Shown here: positions 47,111 through 55,551 of the stretch, one piece after another | Layout: each line of letters begins with the position of its first letter | Numbering within the stretch: position 1 is the first letter of the stretch | Origin: Tabrizicola soli | GTDB taxonomy: Bacteria > Pseudomonadota > Alphaproteobacteria > Rhodobacterales > Rhodobacteraceae | Direction: 5' to 3' | DNA: 64,000 nucleotides | Assembly: GCF_015999335.1 (NCBI RefSeq) | Contig: NZ_JAEACP010000006.1 | Span: forward strand, 124,001-188,000 | Program-made: the position numbers and the translations under genes | The notes under the pieces: model-generated | The model's database searches: none | The model's input: only the letters and a program-made list of their open reading frames with translations | Told to the model about the DNA's origin: nothing

Positions 47111-47532
47111 CCGATGCGCCGCCGGTCCCGCAAGGCGACTACGTCCCGGCCACCCGCCATGGCGACCTGATCACCACTGCCGGGATGACCCCCCGGCAAG
47201 CGGGTCAGCTGATGTTCATCGGGCCAGCCCGTGCCGATGCGCCGGTCGGGGATTACCGCGAACCCGTGGTCCTGGCCTGCCGCAACGCGCTGACCGCGAC
47301 GCGTGCCCTACTGGCGCCGGGGGAAGCGATTGCCCAGGTCCTGAGCATGACGGTCTACATCGCCACCGGGCCGGGCTTCACCGCCCATTCCCGGCTTGCC
47401 GACTTCGCCTCGGCCGTTCTGCGCGAGGAACTGGGCGAGCGCGGCCGCTGCGCCCGTGCGGCCATCGGGGTCGCCAGCCTGCCGGGGGATGCCCCGGTCG
47501 AGATTCAGCTGGTCGTCGCCGCAGGTCGCTGA
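47107..47532 (+). CDS. RidA/YjgF-family enamine deaminase
   Basis: 141 aa. The start TTAGMTPRQAG... region, RNALTATRALLAPG, VLSMTVYIATGPGFTAHSRL and RCARAAIGVASLPGDAPVEI follow the Rid fold, with the conserved Arg of RAAIGV. It hydrolyses enamine/imine products of PLP enzymes. It overlaps the aminotransferase gene by 4 bases and ends 10 bases before a strong hairpin. Confidence 0.88.
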   Translation: MTDAPPVPQGDYVPATRHGDLITTAGMTPRQAGQLMFIGPARADAPVGDYREPVVLACRNALTATRALLAPGEAIAQVLSMTVYIATGPGFTAHSRLADFASAVLREELGERGRCARAAIGVASLPGDAPVEIQLVVAAGR

Positions 47533-47542
47533 ACCTCCTGAC

Positions 47543-47575
47543 AGCGCCCGCGACAGGAAACCTGTCGCGGGCGCT
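47543..47575. terminator. Bidirectional 15-bp hairpin between convergent operons
   Basis: AGCGCCCGCGACAGG-AAA-CCTGTCGCGGGCGCT is a perfect inverted repeat, 10 bases after the RidA stop and 4 bases before the soxG stop codon. Confidence 0.75.
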
Positions 47576-47579
47576 GGTC

Positions 47580-48116
47580 CTATTGCCGGACGTTCGGGCA
47601 ACGGTCGCCCATTGCGGCCTGGAAATACTCGGCCGCGGCGATGTCGACGAAGATGTCCACCGCAGGCCCGGCCTCGCCCGAGACGAGCACCAGCACCGCA
47701 TCCAGTCCGGCCAGCCGGGTCTGCACCACGCTTCCGGCCGGGCTGACGGCGGGGCGCAGATCGGCCGAAGTCATCGCCGAGAGCGCGGCCAGGGTGCCCG
47801 CACCCTCCAGCCGGAACCAGGCCCAGGTCTCCTCGCGGTGGCCGTCATAGGCCGCCGCAACCGCGGGCGCGGGCCGGGGCAGCCCGGTGTCGCCCGCCGG
47901 GGCCAGGACCAGAAGCTCGGTCCGGCCCAGCCGCGCCACCCGGACGCCGCCGGCCGTCGCCACGGTATTGACGGCCTCCGGGAAGGGCAGGCCGGCGGCG
48001 GCGCACCAACCGGCCGTGGCCGGCCCGCGCAGGCCCAGCCGGGGCCAGCCGGTCCGGTCGTGCAGGGTGGCGTCGAAGTCCCCGGTCCGGGGAAGTGCCG
48101 TCACATGTGCGGCCAT
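47580..48116 (-). CDS. soxG: Sarcosine oxidase gamma subunit
   Basis: 178 aa from ATG 48116, chosen because AGGAGG lies 7 bases before it but only 1 base before the other ATG at 48122. The sequence is weakly conserved, as usual for SoxG. It resembles a folate-binding GcvT-like domain near the C-terminus (LAALSAMTSADLR, and DIFVDIAAAEYFQAA). Its identity is secured by position after soxB-soxD-soxA. It is part of the cytoplasmic heterotetramer oxidising sarcosine to glycine. Confidence 0.85.
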   Translation of the reverse strand: MAAHVTALPRTGDFDATLHDRTGWPRLGLRGPATAGWCAAAGLPFPEAVNTVATAGGVRVARLGRTELLVLAPAGDTGLPRPAPAVAAAYDGHREETWAWFRLEGAGTLAALSAMTSADLRPAVSPAGSVVQTRLAGLDAVLVLVSGEAGPAVDIFVDIAAAEYFQAAMGDRCPNVRQ

Positions 48117-48118
48117 GA

Positions 48119-50989
48119 TCATACCTCCTGGCGCTTGTTGTCCGGGTCGTAGAAGGCATGGGCGACGACTTTCGCCGCGCGCTCCACTCCCTTGCGGTCG
48201 CGCAGGCGGATCGTGCCGCCCGCGACGGCATCCTCGGGATGGGCATAGGCAAGGCCGATCACCTGTCCCAGCGTCGGCGACCGCGCGACCGAGGTCACGA
48301 AGCCCACCGGCTGGCCCTGGCGCAGCACCAGCGAGGATTCCCCCACCGCGCGGCCTGCCTCGACCGGCAGGACGAAGCGGCAGAGACGGCGCGTCAGCCC
48401 GATCTCCCGGCGCTTGTCCAGGGCGGGCTTGCCCAGGAAATATGGCTTCTTCTTCGACAGCGCCCAGCCCATGTCCAGCTCCTCGGGCGTGGTCAGCGCA
48501 TCCGTATCCTGCCCGATGATGATATGGCCCTTCTCCAGCCGCAGGATGCGCGACGCCTCCAACCCATAGGGCCGCAGGCCGACGGCTGCGCCCGCCTCCA
48601 GGAGCGCCTGCCACAGCGCCAGCCCATGCGAGCGCGGGGTGTGCAGCTCATAGCTGACCTCGCCCGAAAAGCCGATGCGCATGATCCGCACCGGGTGGCC
48701 GCCGATGCTGCCCGAGCGCCCCTCGAGAAAGCCGAAATCCGCCGCGCCCACCGCGATGTCGCCGCCCAGCCGCTCCAGGACCGCGCGCGCCTTCGGGCCG
48801 GTCAGGTTGATCGCCGCGAAGGCCGAGGTGACATTCTGGATGTCGACCTGCATCCGCCATTGCGTGTTGAGCAAGCTCATCTCGGTGAAGACGCGGTCGA
48901 CGGCGCCGGTGGTGGCGGTGACGTAGAAGTCATCCCCGGCCATGCGCCAGGCCACGCCGTCGTCGATGACCGAGCCCATGTCGTTCAGCATCAGGCAATA
49001 GCGCACCCGGCCGACCGGCTGGGCGGCATGGGCCATGGTGTAGATCCGGTCGAGGAAGGCCCCGGCATCGGGGCCGCGCACCGCCAGCTTGCCAAGGGTC
49101 GAGACGTCCAGCATCCCCGCGCCCTCGCGCACTAGCCGCACCTCGTCGGCGATGGCGGCCTGCGGGTCGGCGGCCTTGCCGGCATAGTGCAGCGGCCGCC
49201 ACCAGTTGCCCGCCGCGACCATCGCCGCGCCAGCCTTCCGGTGCCAGTCATGCATCGCCGTCAGCCGGTAGGGTTCGCGCAGCGGCCCGGCCAGAAGGCC
49301 CAGCTTCTCGGGCCCGAACGGCGGGCGCGCGGTGGTGATGCCGATGTCGCCCACCTGACGCCCGGTTTCCCGCGCCACGATCCGCGCCGTGGCAAGGGCC
49401 GAATGCCGCCCCTGCGACGGACCCATGCCGACGGTGGAGTAGCGTTTCACCAGTTCCAGCTCGCGGTAGCCGTCCGCGACGGCATTGGCGATGTCCTTCA
49501 CCTGCAGATCCTCGTCGAAATCGACGAAATCGCGCCCGGCCTTGCTGGCGGCAGGAACCGGATAGGTGCGGTGCCAGGCGGCCTCGGGGTCGGGCAGGGA
49601 GGACAGGGCAGGGGCCTCGTGTCCCAGGGCGCGGGCCGCTTCTGCACCGGCGATCTCGCCGCTGCGGACGACGCTGGCCGGGGTGTGGTGCCCCGCGACC
49701 GATCCGGCAAGGCGCAGCCCCTCGGGCAGGTTCGACAGGGTGAAGGACTGGCGCGCATCGTCGAAGCCCAGCTTCGCTCCGGCATGCAGCGCCAGCTGGT
49801 AGCCGGGCGTCGCGCCCGCGTCGATCACCGCCAGGTCGCACTCGAAAGTCTCGCGCCCCTCGGGGCTTTCCGCTACCAGCCCGCTCAGGTGTCGCTTGCC
49901 CCGCGCCTCGGTCACATGGGCCTCGGTCAGCACGCGCAATCCGCGCCCGGTCAGCCTGGCGCGCAACTCGGCGGGCAGGCTGGCCTCGGGCGGGATCAGC
50001 ACGGCGGCGATGGCCACCCCGGCCTCGGCCAGGTCCTCGGCCGCGTCCACGCCATGCGGGGTGCCCGCGACGACCACGGCTCTGCGGCCGGGGCGCACGG
50101 CATGGTGCCGCATCAGCCGCTGCACCCCCGAGGCGGTGACGATCCCCGGCAGGTCGTTGTTGCGGAAGACCAGCGGCTGGTCCTGCGTCCCGGTCGCCAG
50201 GATCACCTGCGCCGCCCGCAGGCGCCAGAGCGTGCTGCCCTGCAGGACCGGCAGGAAGTTGTCGGCATACCAGCCGTTGCAGGTCGCCCCGGTCAGCACA
50301 CGCACCCCGCTCGCCTCCAGCGCCGCCCGCGCCTGGGCAAGCGCCTGTTGCCCGTTCCGGCCGTAGGTCAGCGCACCGCCGGTCTCGGGATCGGCCTCGA
50401 CCAGCACCACCTCGGCCCCGGCGGCGGCGGCGCTGGTGGCGGCGGCCATTCCGGCGGGCCCCGCGCCGACGACCAGCACGTCGCAGGCCAGGTTGCGCCT
50501 GGCATAGGAAGCCGGCGGTTGCCCCGGGTCGATCTGCCCCAGCCCCGCCGATTTGCGGATGATCGGCTCCCACAGCTTCAGCCAGCTGTTCTTCCCAGGG
50601 CCGAAGAAGCTGCGGTAATAGAACCCCACCGGCATGAAGCGGCCGAAGAGACCCAGCAGGCTGTTCAGGTCGCGCTCGGCGCTGTGCGAGGTGTTCTGTG
50701 CGCTCACCTCCATGCCCGGTTCCAGCGCGCGCAGGTCGGCGCGGACGTTGGGTTCGGGGCCGATCTGGACCAGCGTGTTCGCATCCGTCCCGGCAAAGGT
50801 CATCGGCCCGCGCGGGCGATGATACTTGAACGACCGCGACAGCACCCATCGGCCCTGGGCGACAAGTGCGCTGGCCACGGTATCTCCGGGATGGCCCGAA
50901 AAGGACCGGCCGTCGAAGCGGAAGTCCAGCTGCCGCGCGCGGTCGATCCGGCTACCCCAGGGGGCGGGAAGGCGTTGGGTGTCAGGCAT
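48119..50989 (-). CDS. soxA: Sarcosine oxidase alpha subunit
   Basis: 956 aa, the usual size. The N-terminal ferredoxin-like region (FRFDGRSFSGHPGDTVASAL) precedes an NAD-binding Rossmann domain with VGAGPAGMAAATSAAAAGAE (about 175-194). The C-terminal aminomethyltransferase (GcvT) domain (~600-940) transfers the methyl-derived carbon to tetrahydrofolate. It oxidises N-methyl groups together with SoxB. It overlaps soxD by 8 bases, and its stop overlaps the first of two candidate soxG ATGs. Confidence 0.93.
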   Translation of the reverse strand: MPDTQRLPAPWGSRIDRARQLDFRFDGRSFSGHPGDTVASALVAQGRWVLSRSFKYHRPRGPMTFAGTDANTLVQIGPEPNVRADLRALEPGMEVSAQNTSHSAERDLNSLLGLFGRFMPVGFYYRSFFGPGKNSWLKLWEPIIRKSAGLGQIDPGQPPASYARRNLACDVLVVGAGPAGMAAATSAAAAGAEVVLVEADPETGGALTYGRNGQQALAQARAALEASGVRVLTGATCNGWYADNFLPVLQGSTLWRLRAAQVILATGTQDQPLVFRNNDLPGIVTASGVQRLMRHHAVRPGRRAVVVAGTPHGVDAAEDLAEAGVAIAAVLIPPEASLPAELRARLTGRGLRVLTEAHVTEARGKRHLSGLVAESPEGRETFECDLAVIDAGATPGYQLALHAGAKLGFDDARQSFTLSNLPEGLRLAGSVAGHHTPASVVRSGEIAGAEAARALGHEAPALSSLPDPEAAWHRTYPVPAASKAGRDFVDFDEDLQVKDIANAVADGYRELELVKRYSTVGMGPSQGRHSALATARIVARETGRQVGDIGITTARPPFGPEKLGLLAGPLREPYRLTAMHDWHRKAGAAMVAAGNWWRPLHYAGKAADPQAAIADEVRLVREGAGMLDVSTLGKLAVRGPDAGAFLDRIYTMAHAAQPVGRVRYCLMLNDMGSVIDDGVAWRMAGDDFYVTATTGAVDRVFTEMSLLNTQWRMQVDIQNVTSAFAAINLTGPKARAVLERLGGDIAVGAADFGFLEGRSGSIGGHPVRIMRIGFSGEVSYELHTPRSHGLALWQALLEAGAAVGLRPYGLEASRILRLEKGHIIIGQDTDALTTPEELDMGWALSKKKPYFLGKPALDKRREIGLTRRLCRFVLPVEAGRAVGESSLVLRQGQPVGFVTSVARSPTLGQVIGLAYAHPEDAVAGGTIRLRDRKGVERAAKVVAHAFYDPDNKRQEV

Positions 50990-51242
50990 TCTGCGTCTCC
51001 GATCCGTCGGGCAGCCAGGTGCGGATGATCCGGTCCGTGCCGGTATGGCGTTCGGCCAGGAACACCGTGTTCGAGGGGCGGTGCCGCCACCATTCCACCA
51101 GCGGGCCGATCGGGTTCCCGGCGTAAAAGAGGTGTCGGGTGACGGCGGACGGGTCCTCGGCTCGGGTGGACCGCAGGGGGCCGAGATACTGGAACTCGGT
51201 GATGTCGCGCGGCCCGTTCATCGGGCAGGTCAGGCGTTTCAT
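50982..51242 (-). CDS. soxD: Sarcosine oxidase delta subunit, zinc ligands apparently lost
   Basis: 86 aa. Position between soxB and soxA and the segments NPIGPLVEWWRHR and ITEFQYLG identify SoxD. In characterised SoxD, zinc is held by Cys6, Cys9, a His near 59 and Cys63. Here Cys6 remains in TCPMNG, but the second Cys is Asn, and the C-terminal Cys is replaced in RHRPSNTVF. The subunit therefore probably does not bind zinc. Spacing and overlap with soxA (8 bases) are normal. Confidence 0.85.
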   Translation of the reverse strand: MKRLTCPMNGPRDITEFQYLGPLRSTRAEDPSAVTRHLFYAGNPIGPLVEWWRHRPSNTVFLAERHTGTDRIIRTWLPDGSETQNA

Positions 51243-51251
51243 GCTTGCTCC

Positions 51252-52493
51252 TCAGTGGCTGGCGGCCGTGGCGCCCATCTCGTTCAGAAGGGCGAAACGG
51301 TCGAAGCGGTCCAGGGCGAAAGGCGCGATGATGTCGGGGACGCGGCCGGTGGCGATGGTCTCGGCCATGTATTTTCCGGCCACCGGGGTCGCCTTGAACC
51401 CCCAGGTGCCCCAGCCGGCGTCCAGCCAGTAGTTCGCCAGCGGCGAGGCGCCCATGATCGGGCTGTAGTCCGGCGTCATGTCGGTGATTCCGGCCCATTG
51501 CCGCAAGAGCCGGACGTTGTGCAGGAAGGGGAACAGGTGCAGCGCGCCCTGGGCCAGGGCCTCCTTCTGGTCGAAGGTGGAACGGGTCGAGGCCAGCTGA
51601 TAGGGGTCGGACCCCCCGCCGATCACGATTTCCCCGCGCGAGGACTGCACCAGATAGGTGTGCAGGTTGGCCGAGGAGACCAGCGTGTGCAGGAAGGGTT
51701 TCAGCGGCTGGGTGACCATCGCCTGCAGCGGAAAGCAGCGGATCGGCAGCGGGAAACCGGCCAGTTCGGCGATCTGCCCGTTCAGCCCTCCGGCCGCCTG
51801 CAGGACCTGTCCCGCCCGGATCGTGCCGCGGTCGGTCACGATCTCGGTCACGCGGTCGCCCTGGCTGCGGATGGCGGTGACGGTCGTGCGCTGGTGGATC
51901 TCCACTCCCTTTTCGGCGGCGCGCTTGGCATAGCCCCAGGCCACCGCATCATGCCGCGCGGTGCCGCCGTCCTTGTGCCACAGGCCGCCCAGGACCTCGT
52001 GCTGGCCACCCTCGTCCATGTTCAGGTGCGGGCAAAGCTCGCGCACTGTCCGGGCGTCGACCACCTCGACCCCGGTGCCCGCGTGCTTGCCCATCTCGGC
52101 GCGCAGGTGGAAGCTGCGCATCGTCGCCTCGGAATGCGCCAGCGTCAGCTGCCCGCGCTGCGAGAACATGACGTTGAACCCCAGGTCCTGCGACATGGTC
52201 CCGAACAGCGAGACCGCTTCCCGGTAGAAGCGGATCGAGGCCTGCGTCAGGTAGTTCGAGCGGATCGTGGTGGTGTTGCGCGCGGTGTTGCCGCCCGCGA
52301 GATAGCCCTTTTCCAGTACCGCCACCGACCGGATGCCGTGGTGGTGCGACAGGTAATAGGCCGCCGCCAGCCCGTGGCCGCCGCCGCCGATGATCGCCAC
52401 GTCATAGCTTTGCCGCAGCGGCGGGGTCGGCGGGATGTCGTCGAATGGCCGGTGCGCGCGGCGCAGGCCGTAGCGAAGCAGGGCGAAGGGCAT
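51252..52493 (-). CDS. soxB: Sarcosine oxidase beta subunit
   Basis: 413 aa from ATG 52493 with GAGGAG upstream. The frame is open to 52547, but that extension is unlikely. The FAD-binding motif is AIIGGGGHGLAAAYYL (about 33-48). LWHKDGGTARHD (about 171-182) contains the His region to which FMN is covalently attached in characterised enzymes. It forms the active site for oxidative demethylation of sarcosine-type amines. It is the first gene of soxBDAG and divergent from a LysR regulator. Confidence 0.93.
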   Translation of the reverse strand: MPFALLRYGLRRAHRPFDDIPPTPPLRQSYDVAIIGGGGHGLAAAYYLSHHHGIRSVAVLEKGYLAGGNTARNTTTIRSNYLTQASIRFYREAVSLFGTMSQDLGFNVMFSQRGQLTLAHSEATMRSFHLRAEMGKHAGTGVEVVDARTVRELCPHLNMDEGGQHEVLGGLWHKDGGTARHDAVAWGYAKRAAEKGVEIHQRTTVTAIRSQGDRVTEIVTDRGTIRAGQVLQAAGGLNGQIAELAGFPLPIRCFPLQAMVTQPLKPFLHTLVSSANLHTYLVQSSRGEIVIGGGSDPYQLASTRSTFDQKEALAQGALHLFPFLHNVRLLRQWAGITDMTPDYSPIMGASPLANYWLDAGWGTWGFKATPVAGKYMAETIATGRVPDIIAPFALDRFDRFALLNEMGATAASH

Positions 52494-52608
52494 CGGGGGA
52501 ACTCCTCGGGTTTGCGCCAGATGGCGCGCCGCGGGCCTCTGTCGCAAGAAAGCGATACTGGCGCTCAGACGTCGATTTCGTTATGGGGTCCAAAAACAGG
52601 ATCGAGTC

Positions 52609-53505
52609 ATGCGCGAGCTTCCCCATCTCGTCTGCCTCCAGGCCTTCGAGGCCGCGGCCCGCCATCTCAGCTTCACCCGTGCCGCGGCCGAGCTGAACTG
52701 CACCCAGGCGGCGATCAGTCAGCGGGTGCGGGCGCTGGAACGGTATTTCGGCCGCCCGCTGTTCCATCGCCACGCCAACGGGCTCGACCTCTCCTCGGCC
52801 GGAAAGGCCTATCTGCCGGGCGTGACCCAGGCGCTGGACATGGCCGAGGCGGTGACGCGCGGCCTCACCGGGCGGCGCCTGCACCAGAGCCTGACGGTCT
52901 CGGGCCCGATCTCCTTCCTGAACCTGTGGCTGGCGCCGCGCCTCGCGGGCTTCGTTTCCGGCCATGCCGGGGTGGCGGTGCAGCTGAACAGCTCGATCTG
53001 GACCGACCCGAACCTGGAACTGGCCGATGTCAGCATCGCGATCCTGGACGAGGCGCAGCGTCCGGCCGAGGCGATCGTGCTGGGCCGCGAGCGGCTGGTC
53101 CTGGTCGGCAGCGCGGCTGACGCGGCGCATCTGCGCGCGGGCGGGGCGCTGGACGACCTGCCGCAGATCGAGGTGCTGGGCCGCTATGCCTTCTGGGACC
53201 TCTGGGCCGACGGGGCGGGCCGGACGCGCGCGCCGCGGATGCCGGCCCTGCGCGCCGACAATGCCTCCACCGCGCTCGCGCTTGCGGCCGGAGGGGCGGG
53301 GGTGACGGTGGTCTATTCCACCTATGCCGAATCCTTCATCGCCTCCGGCAGCCTTCATCCCTTGGCGGGACCGGGGGTCGCGACCTCGCATGTGCTGACG
53401 CTGGGCCGGAACCCCGCGCGCAAGACCGGCAGCGCGGCGCGGGATTTCATCGACTGGATGGCGGCCGGGTTCGCCGGGTCAGGCGCGGTCCCAGCTGTCG
53501 AGTGA
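52609..53505 (+). CDS. LysR-family regulator divergent from soxBDAG (GcvA-like)
   Basis: 298 aa. The winged helix is LVCLQAFEAAARHLSFTRAA followed by NCTQAAISQRVRALERYFG (about 6-46), and the effector domain follows. The 115-base gap to soxB is shared by both promoters, so control of the sox operon is the likely role. The sequence pattern (LPHLVCLQAFE, NCTQAAIS) is of the GcvA group, whose members often regulate glycine or one-carbon genes. Confidence 0.9.
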   Translation: MRELPHLVCLQAFEAAARHLSFTRAAAELNCTQAAISQRVRALERYFGRPLFHRHANGLDLSSAGKAYLPGVTQALDMAEAVTRGLTGRRLHQSLTVSGPISFLNLWLAPRLAGFVSGHAGVAVQLNSSIWTDPNLELADVSIAILDEAQRPAEAIVLGRERLVLVGSAADAAHLRAGGALDDLPQIEVLGRYAFWDLWADGAGRTRAPRMPALRADNASTALALAAGGAGVTVVYSTYAESFIASGSLHPLAGPGVATSHVLTLGRNPARKTGSAARDFIDWMAAGFAGSGAVPAVE

Positions 53506-53818
53506 CAGGTTGCCCGTCCCGGCAAGCGCAGGGGGCACCTTCATGATCCGCTGCCTGGCCCGCACCTGGTGATCGACGGCAAGCCGGGACGCTTGTCTTG
53601 CAGAGCGAATCTTCGCCGGTCGCCTTTTGCAGCACCGTGAACGCACAGCCCTGCCTCTCGTTCTGGCGCAACAGCGCGCTGTCGGGAACGGGATCGTCCA
53701 CGAACCGGACGCAGTCCAATTTCCTGACAAGATTCTTCCGCAAATTTTCTCAGACTGGCCATGCTTTGCGCAACCCTGAGGGTTACGCGGACATCGAGGT
53801 GCCATCTGGGGGAGAGAA
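53506..53818. other. Gap without a supported gene
   Basis: 313 bases between the LysR gene and a small ORF, with lower GC than the surroundings. It contains a perfect palindrome, AACCCT-G-AGGGTT (53772-53784), a possible operator for the small ORF. No coding pattern is convincing on either strand. Confidence 0.4.
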
Positions 53819-53983
53819 ATGGGCCGTCTGGAAACATTGATGTCCTGGCTGTACCGCGTGGGACGCGGCGAGGATCCTGCGCTTCGCCGCCTCGAGAGGC
53901 TCGGGATGAGACGGAGCGATGCGCCAGGCGCAGCCGTTCCGCTGTTCTTTGCCAGAAGAAAAATTCCCGGCCGCGCCATCTGA
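53819..53983 (+). CDS. Unrecognised 54-residue basic protein
   Basis: ATG 53819 with the excellent site GGGGGAG 4 bases upstream, and TGA at 53981-53983. The product begins MGRLETLMSWLYRVGRGED and ends FFARRKIPGRAI. It is arginine-rich with a central LRRLERLGMRRSD helix-like stretch and a short hydrophobic start. I do not recognise a family. The ribosome-binding site and the upstream palindrome are the support; its shortness and lack of known relatives are the caution. It converges on the dehydrogenase gene, 17 bases apart. Confidence 0.4.
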   Translation: MGRLETLMSWLYRVGRGEDPALRRLERLGMRRSDAPGAAVPLFFARRKIPGRAI

Positions 53984-54000
53984 GGCGCCGCGCGTCGTGG

Positions 54001-54894
54001 TCAGCCCACTCCGTTGGCTCGCGCCACGAAATCCGAGAGATGCGGGACGAAGTCGGCCGGACCGCTGCCGCCGGTTGCCATCGCCAGCGCGAAGGAATTC
54101 TTGACCGCGCTGGCCATGGGCGTCGCCATGGTCGCCGCATTCGCCATCGCCTCGACATAGCGCATGTCCTTGTAGGCGTTGCCGATGGTGAACCTGTGCG
54201 CCTCGCGGTTGCCCTCCAGCGCATAGCCCATGAAGGTCTGGTAGAAGCCGCAATCCATCCGGCCGCCGCGGATCACCTTGTCGAACTCGGCCACCGGAAT
54301 GCCCACCTTGCGCGACAGGGCCAGCGCCTCGGAATAGAGCGCGGCATAGCCGAGCGACAGGAAGTTGTTCAGCAGCTTCATCTTGTGGCCGTCGCCGATC
54401 CCGCCGATATGGACGATCTTGGCCGCCCAGGTGGCGATCACGGGCTGGATGCGGGCAAAGATCTCGGGCGTGGCGCCCACCATGCAATCCAGCGTGCCCT
54501 CCCAGGCCTCCTTCGGGGTGCGGCTGAGGGGGGCATCGGCGAAATCGACGCCGATCTCGGCCAGTTCGGCGGCAAGGCGCAGGGTGACGGTCGGGTCCGA
54601 GGTCGAGCAGTCGACGACCACCGTGCCCCGGGCCAGCCCCGGCTTCAGCGCCGCCACCGCCGCCGCCACCTCGGGAGAGCCGGTGAGACAGAGGAAGACG
54701 ATCGACGAACCGCGCGCCAGGTCCGCCAGCGAGGCGGCCTCGGTCGCGCCGCGCGCGACCAGATCCTCGACCGGGGCGCGGTTGCGATGCGCGGTGACGG
54801 TCAGGGGATAGCCCTTCTCGACGATGTTCTTCGCCATGCCATGGCCCATCAGGCCGGTTCCGACAAAGCCGATCTTCTCTTTCGCAGCGGTCAT
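54001..54894 (-). CDS. NAD(P)-dependent beta-hydroxyacid dehydrogenase (HIBADH/GarR family)
   Basis: 297 aa. The Rossmann motif is GFVGTGLMGHGMAKN (about 9-23), the substrate motif is DAPLSRTPKEAWEG in place of the usual DAPVSGG, and the catalytic Lys is in GHKMKLLNN. It oxidises or reduces beta-hydroxyacids such as tartronate semialdehyde, 3-hydroxyisobutyrate or acid sugars. It is the last gene of the operon otnK-otnC-dehydrogenase, with GGAG before the ATG. The altered substrate motif suggests a different substrate from the second dehydrogenase at 57010. Confidence 0.88.
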   Translation of the reverse strand: MTAAKEKIGFVGTGLMGHGMAKNIVEKGYPLTVTAHRNRAPVEDLVARGATEAASLADLARGSSIVFLCLTGSPEVAAAVAALKPGLARGTVVVDCSTSDPTVTLRLAAELAEIGVDFADAPLSRTPKEAWEGTLDCMVGATPEIFARIQPVIATWAAKIVHIGGIGDGHKMKLLNNFLSLGYAALYSEALALSRKVGIPVAEFDKVIRGGRMDCGFYQTFMGYALEGNREAHRFTIGNAYKDMRYVEAMANAATMATPMASAVKNSFALAMATGGSGPADFVPHLSDFVARANGVG

Positions 54895-54909
54895 TCTTGG
54901 TCTCCGGTC

Positions 54910-55551
54910 TCAGGTCAGATTGAAGCGCCTGCGCAGGTCTGCCACCTGATCCGGTGTCAACGTCCGCAGGGCATGATTTTGCAGCATGAGGAACAGCTTG
55001 GCGGTCTCTTCCAGTTCTTCCGTGGCATGTTGCGCATTGGCAAGCGAGGTGCCGGCGACGACCGGGCCGTGGTTGGCCAGCAGGACCGCATGATGCCGGC
55101 TGGCCAGTGCCTTGACGGCATGGGCCAGGTCGGGATCGCCCGGCGCGAAGTAGGGGACCAGCGGCAGGCGGCCCACCCGCATGACGTAATAGGCGGTCAG
55201 CGCGGGCAGCACGTCCTGCGGGTCGACGTCGCGCAGGATGCTGACGGCGGTGGCATGGCTGGAGTGCAGGTGCACGACGGCCGCCGCATCGGCGCGCTCG
55301 CCATACATCGAGAAATGCAGGAACGCCTCCTTCGTCGGCGCGTCGCCGGACAGAAGGCACCCCTTGGCGTCGAAGCGCGACAGGCGGGCGGGGTCGAGCG
55401 CGCCCATCGAGACATCGGTCGGCGTCATCAGCCAGCCGCCATCCTCCAGCCGGACCGAGATGTTGCCCGAGGACCCCGCCGTCAGGCCCCGGTCGAAGAG
55501 CGAGGCCCCGACGCGGCAGATCTCGTCGCGGGCGCGGGTTTCGTCAGACAT
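54910..55551 (-). CDS. otnC: Class II aldolase-family 3-oxo-4-phosphotetronate decarboxylase
   Basis: 213 aa from ATG 55551. Class II aldolase features include TAGSSGNISVR (about 24-34), the zinc histidines in VVHLHSSHATA and LLANHGPVV near 155. In the known acid-sugar pathway OtnC decarboxylates 3-oxo-tetronate 4-phosphate to dihydroxyacetone phosphate. The start overlaps the end of otnK by 8 bases. The assignment follows from the OtnK partner. Confidence 0.85.
   Translation of the reverse strand: MSDETRARDEICRVGASLFDRGLTAGSSGNISVRLEDGGWLMTPTDVSMGALDPARLSRFDAKGCLLSGDAPTKEAFLHFSMYGERADAAAVVHLHSSHATAVSILRDVDPQDVLPALTAYYVMRVGRLPLVPYFAPGDPDLAHAVKALASRHHAVLLANHGPVVAGTSLANAQHATEELEETAKLFLMLQNHALRTLTPDQVADLRRRFNLT

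Noticed and set aside
49187-53120. Long plus-strand frames opposite soxA and soxB
   Set aside because: They are antisense to strongly recognisable sox subunits, with His/Arg/Gly-rich products and no motif.
40917-53505. A single pathway joining N-methylaspartate uptake, sarcosine-oxidase-type demethylation and aspartase
   Set aside because: It is attractive given neighbouring genes, but the sox genes form a separate operon with their own LysR and are walled off by a strong bidirectional hairpin; nothing in the sequence links them.
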